From Candidatus Vecturithrix granuli (lineage in GTDB: Bacteria; Moduliflexota; Moduliflexia; Moduliflexales; Moduliflexaceae): a stretch of DNA of 64,000 nt. Numbering within the stretch: position 1 is the stretch's first letter; every line of letters starts with the position of its first letter. The stretch spans positions 1 to 64,000 of the forward strand of contig DF820478.1 of NCBI GenBank assembly GCA_000739535.1. The letters run 5' to 3'. The translations under genes and the position numbers were made by a program. A model generated the notes under the pieces. It did not search any database. It was not told the origin of the DNA and saw only the letters and a program-made list of their open reading frames with translations. Of this stretch, positions 61,657-64,000 are shown in pieces.

Positions 61657-64000
61657 ATGATAACTGAGATTGCAGGATATTCCATTGTTCAACACGTCTA
61701 TGAAAGTGCGCGGACCCTGATTTACCGGGCGCGGCGGGAATCGGATGATTGTCCGGTGATCCTGAAAGTCTTGAAAATCGACTATCCGACGCCGGCTGAA
61801 TTAGCGCGGTACCGGCAGGAATATGAGCTCACGCGTCGCCTCAAAACGCCGGGCGTCATCCGGCCGTACGGACTGGAACCATACAAGCATGGACTGATGA
61901 TTGTTTTCGAAGATATTGGCGGCGAATCCTTAAAAACATTTCTGCCCTCCAACGATTTCACGCTCCCCGAGATCGTCGTGTTAATGGTGAAAATCGTCGA
62001 GGCTGTCAAACAAATCCATACCGCGCGCATTCTTCACAAAGACCTCAATCCGTCCAATATGATCTATCATCCGGCGACTGGCCGCCTTCAAGTCATTGAT
62101 TTCGGGTTCGCCTCGATATTCGCCCATGCTGCGTCGGCCGCGAAACATCCGAATGTGTTCGAGGGAACGTTGGCGTACATGTCGCCGGAACAGACCGGAC
62201 GCATGAACCGTCCCGTAGATTATCGCACGGATTTTTACGCCCTGGGCGTTACGTTCTATGAACTGCTGACCGGCCGCCTCCCCTTTGCCGGTCGGGACGC
62301 CCTGGAATTCGTGCATGCCCATCTCGCTCAACAGCCAACGCCGCCGCATGAACTCCGCCCGGATATTCCGCCGTTTCTGTCAGCAGTGATCCTCAAGCTG
62401 CTGGCGAAAGACGCCGACCACCGGTATCAATCTGCGATTGGGTTGATATATGATTTGGAACAGTGCTTAGAGTTGACAAACAGCCAGGTTGTTGACAAAA
62501 ACCTAGATGCTGCCGACTTCGAAATCGGCCAACACGATGTCTCTGGCGTCTTTCAGTTGCCGCAAAAGCTGTATGGTCGGGACCAGGAACGGGAACAGCT
62601 CTTGGCCGTGTATCGCCGGGTGTGTACTGGCGAAAAGGCCCTGCTGCTCGTGACGGGCGCGGCTGGAACCGGCAAAACTGTCTTGGTGCATGAATTGCAA
62701 CAGCCTCTCATGATAGACCGGGGCATGTTCATTGCCGGCAAATTCGACCAATATCAGCGCAACATTCCCTACTCAGCGTTGAGCCAGGCCTTTGAAACCT
62801 TTATGCAATTCCTCCTCACCCACCCTGAATCTGTTCTGGCCGCATGGCGTGAACAGATTCAAATGGCCGTGGGCACGGTGGGCAAGGTTTTGATTGATGT
62901 GATCCCGAAACTGGAACTGATCATCGGTATCCAGCCGGAGGTCCCGGAATTGGGCGGCATCGAAGCGCAAAACCGGTTCAATTACGTGTTCCAACGCTTC
63001 ATGGAAACCATTGCCCGGCCCGAACATCCCTTCGTGCTGTTTTTGGATGATCTGCAATGGATCGATAGCGCCTCCCTCAATGCTTTACGGGTGATCATGA
63101 CGGATCCGAGCCTGAAATACCTCTTTGTCATCGGGGCCTATCGGGATACGGAAGTAGATACGGCGCATCCGTTACAACTCGCCATTGCAGAACTCCAACG
63201 GGAACAGACCGTAATCCGGACCTTGTGTCTGAGCGATTTGGCGTATGAGCATGTGGCCGTGCTCACGGCGGACACCCTTTCTACCCCACAGGCGATCCAG
63301 AGCCAGGAAAGTGTCCGGGAACTGGCGGCTCTGATCTTTGCCAAAACCCATGGCAACGCCTTTTTTACCGTGCGCTTACTCACGCATCTCTGTGACGAAC
63401 AGCTTGTGACCTTCGAATTCCCGCGCTGGCGATGGAACCTGGACGCCATCAGCCGCCTGGAGATGACGGACAATGTGCTGGATTTGCTCTCCGGCAAAAT
63501 TCAGCATCTCGCGCAGCAGACGCAAACCCTCCTGATCTTCGCGGCGTACATTGGCAGCCAATTCGACCTTTCGATTCTGGCGGCTATCACGCACTGTCAA
63601 GCAGAGGCCGTTGCCGATTCGTTGGAACAGGCCATCATTGAGGGACTGATCGCGCCGGAGGATGAGGGCACGTACCGGTTCATCCACGACCGCGTACAGC
63701 AAGCGACGTACGCCCTGATTCCCGAATCTGAACGGCCTGCGCTGCATCTCACCATCGGCCGACTGCTGCTTCGCAATCTCTCATCAACTGAAAGAGAGAA
63801 TCAGCTTTTTGATATTGCCAACCATCTCAACGCCGGATGTGACCTGATAGATGCCCCGGCAGAACGGCTCGAAGCCGCACGGCTCAATTTGCAGGCCGGT
63901 CATAAAGCCAAAGCCGCGGCAGCTTATCTGCCAGCCTTCACCTATTTCCAAATCGGGATAGACATCCTCCCCGAAAATTGTTGGAACACGAACTACGCGC
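61657..64000 (+). CDS. Ser/Thr protein kinase-AAA ATPase signalling protein (partial)
   Basis: Open from ATG 61657 (GGAGG just upstream) to the window end, 781 codons so far, without a stop. Residues 1-270: kinase domain with the VAIK-type lysine in VILKVLKID, HKDLNPSN catalytic loop, DFG in VIDFGFAS, SPEQ and DFYALGVTFYELLTGRLPF. Residues about 300-600: AAA_16-type ATPase with Walker A TGAAGTGKT and LFLDDLQW. These giant proteins normally continue into TPR-like, GAF and histidine-kinase domains, which would lie beyond 64000. The catalytic loop has HKD rather than HRD. Confidence 0.9.
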   Translation, partial: MITEIAGYSIVQHVYESARTLIYRARRESDDCPVILKVLKIDYPTPAELARYRQEYELTRRLKTPGVIRPYGLEPYKHGLMIVFEDIGGESLKTFLPSNDFTLPEIVVLMVKIVEAVKQIHTARILHKDLNPSNMIYHPATGRLQVIDFGFASIFAHAASAAKHPNVFEGTLAYMSPEQTGRMNRPVDYRTDFYALGVTFYELLTGRLPFAGRDALEFVHAHLAQQPTPPHELRPDIPPFLSAVILKLLAKDADHRYQSAIGLIYDLEQCLELTNSQVVDKNLDAADFEIGQHDVSGVFQLPQKLYGRDQEREQLLAVYRRVCTGEKALLLVTGAAGTGKTVLVHELQQPLMIDRGMFIAGKFDQYQRNIPYSALSQAFETFMQFLLTHPESVLAAWREQIQMAVGTVGKVLIDVIPKLELIIGIQPEVPELGGIEAQNRFNYVFQRFMETIARPEHPFVLFLDDLQWIDSASLNALRVIMTDPSLKYLFVIGAYRDTEVDTAHPLQLAIAELQREQTVIRTLCLSDLAYEHVAVLTADTLSTPQAIQSQESVRELAALIFAKTHGNAFFTVRLLTHLCDEQLVTFEFPRWRWNLDAISRLEMTDNVLDLLSGKIQHLAQQTQTLLIFAAYIGSQFDLSILAAITHCQAEAVADSLEQAIIEGLIAPEDEGTYRFIHDRVQQATYALIPESERPALHLTIGRLLLRNLSSTERENQLFDIANHLNAGCDLIDAPAERLEAARLNLQAGHKAKAAAAYLPAFTYFQIGIDILPENCWNTNYA

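Overview
The window reads as chromosomal DNA of a Gram-negative bacterium: it has an LptE-type outer-membrane lipoprotein, OmpA-like and beta-barrel proteins, and the leuS-lptE-holA gene order known from Proteobacteria. The mixture of very large hybrid kinases, a Ser/Thr kinase-AAA protein, a PD-(D/E)XK-tailed AAA ATPase, Uma2 and TIR-FGE proteins, and dense palindromic repeats suggests a large-genome, little-cultured lineage. A member of candidate phylum KSB3 (Modulibacteria; Vecturithrix/Moduliflexus) is my best guess. It is an inference and low in confidence.

Layout. 1-10.3 kb is housekeeping: transketolase, a SpoU methyltransferase, tRNA-Ala(CGC) with a promoter and terminator, a zinc-ribbon/TPR protein, leuS-lptE-holA on the minus strand, Uma2 and an HExxH protein. 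10.3-17.9 kb is a catabolic cluster on the plus strand: a cyclase-family amidohydrolase, a three-subunit molybdenum hydroxylase, an NCS2 permease with a Shine-Dalgarno-sequestering leader, a lipoprotein and an AhpD-like protein. 18-24.8 kb is accessory: a DUF433/DUF5615 pair with a frameshift, an IS4-type insertion sequence with inverted ends, an AAA ATPase and a decayed relative fused to a secreted DUF4384 protein, an OmpA protein and a VapC-type pair. 24.9-30 kb is a complete LivFGMHK ABC transporter. 30.6-41.2 kb holds iolG and iolC (inositol), two hybrid kinases, adenosine deaminase, a GNAT, a methyltransferase and mazG. 41.3-46.6 kb holds a phosphohexomutase beside a degenerate paralogue, then NamZ (DUF1343), VOC and GNAT. 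47-53.2 kb holds a beta-barrel protein, a cyclic-2,3-diphosphoglycerate-synthetase-like GTPase with ornithine carbamoyltransferase, a divergent FadR-type regulator, an MBL hydrolase and an RluD-like synthase. 53.3-64 kb is a signalling block: TIR-FGE, REC-GAF-kinase, a 1.4 kb-residue two-component hybrid, and a Ser/Thr kinase-AAA protein that runs off the end.

The most striking feature is the repeat content. At least ten families of short palindromes (about 30-110 bp) fill most intergenic gaps, including gaps inside operons. Several are nested, one palindrome sitting in the loop of another. Three copies lie in frame inside protein-coding genes: two in the same loop of the HATPase domain of two different kinases, one in the FGE domain. 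This looks like a population of mobile palindromic elements that can add peptide segments to proteins, comparable in principle to the Rickettsia palindromic elements but of different sequence.
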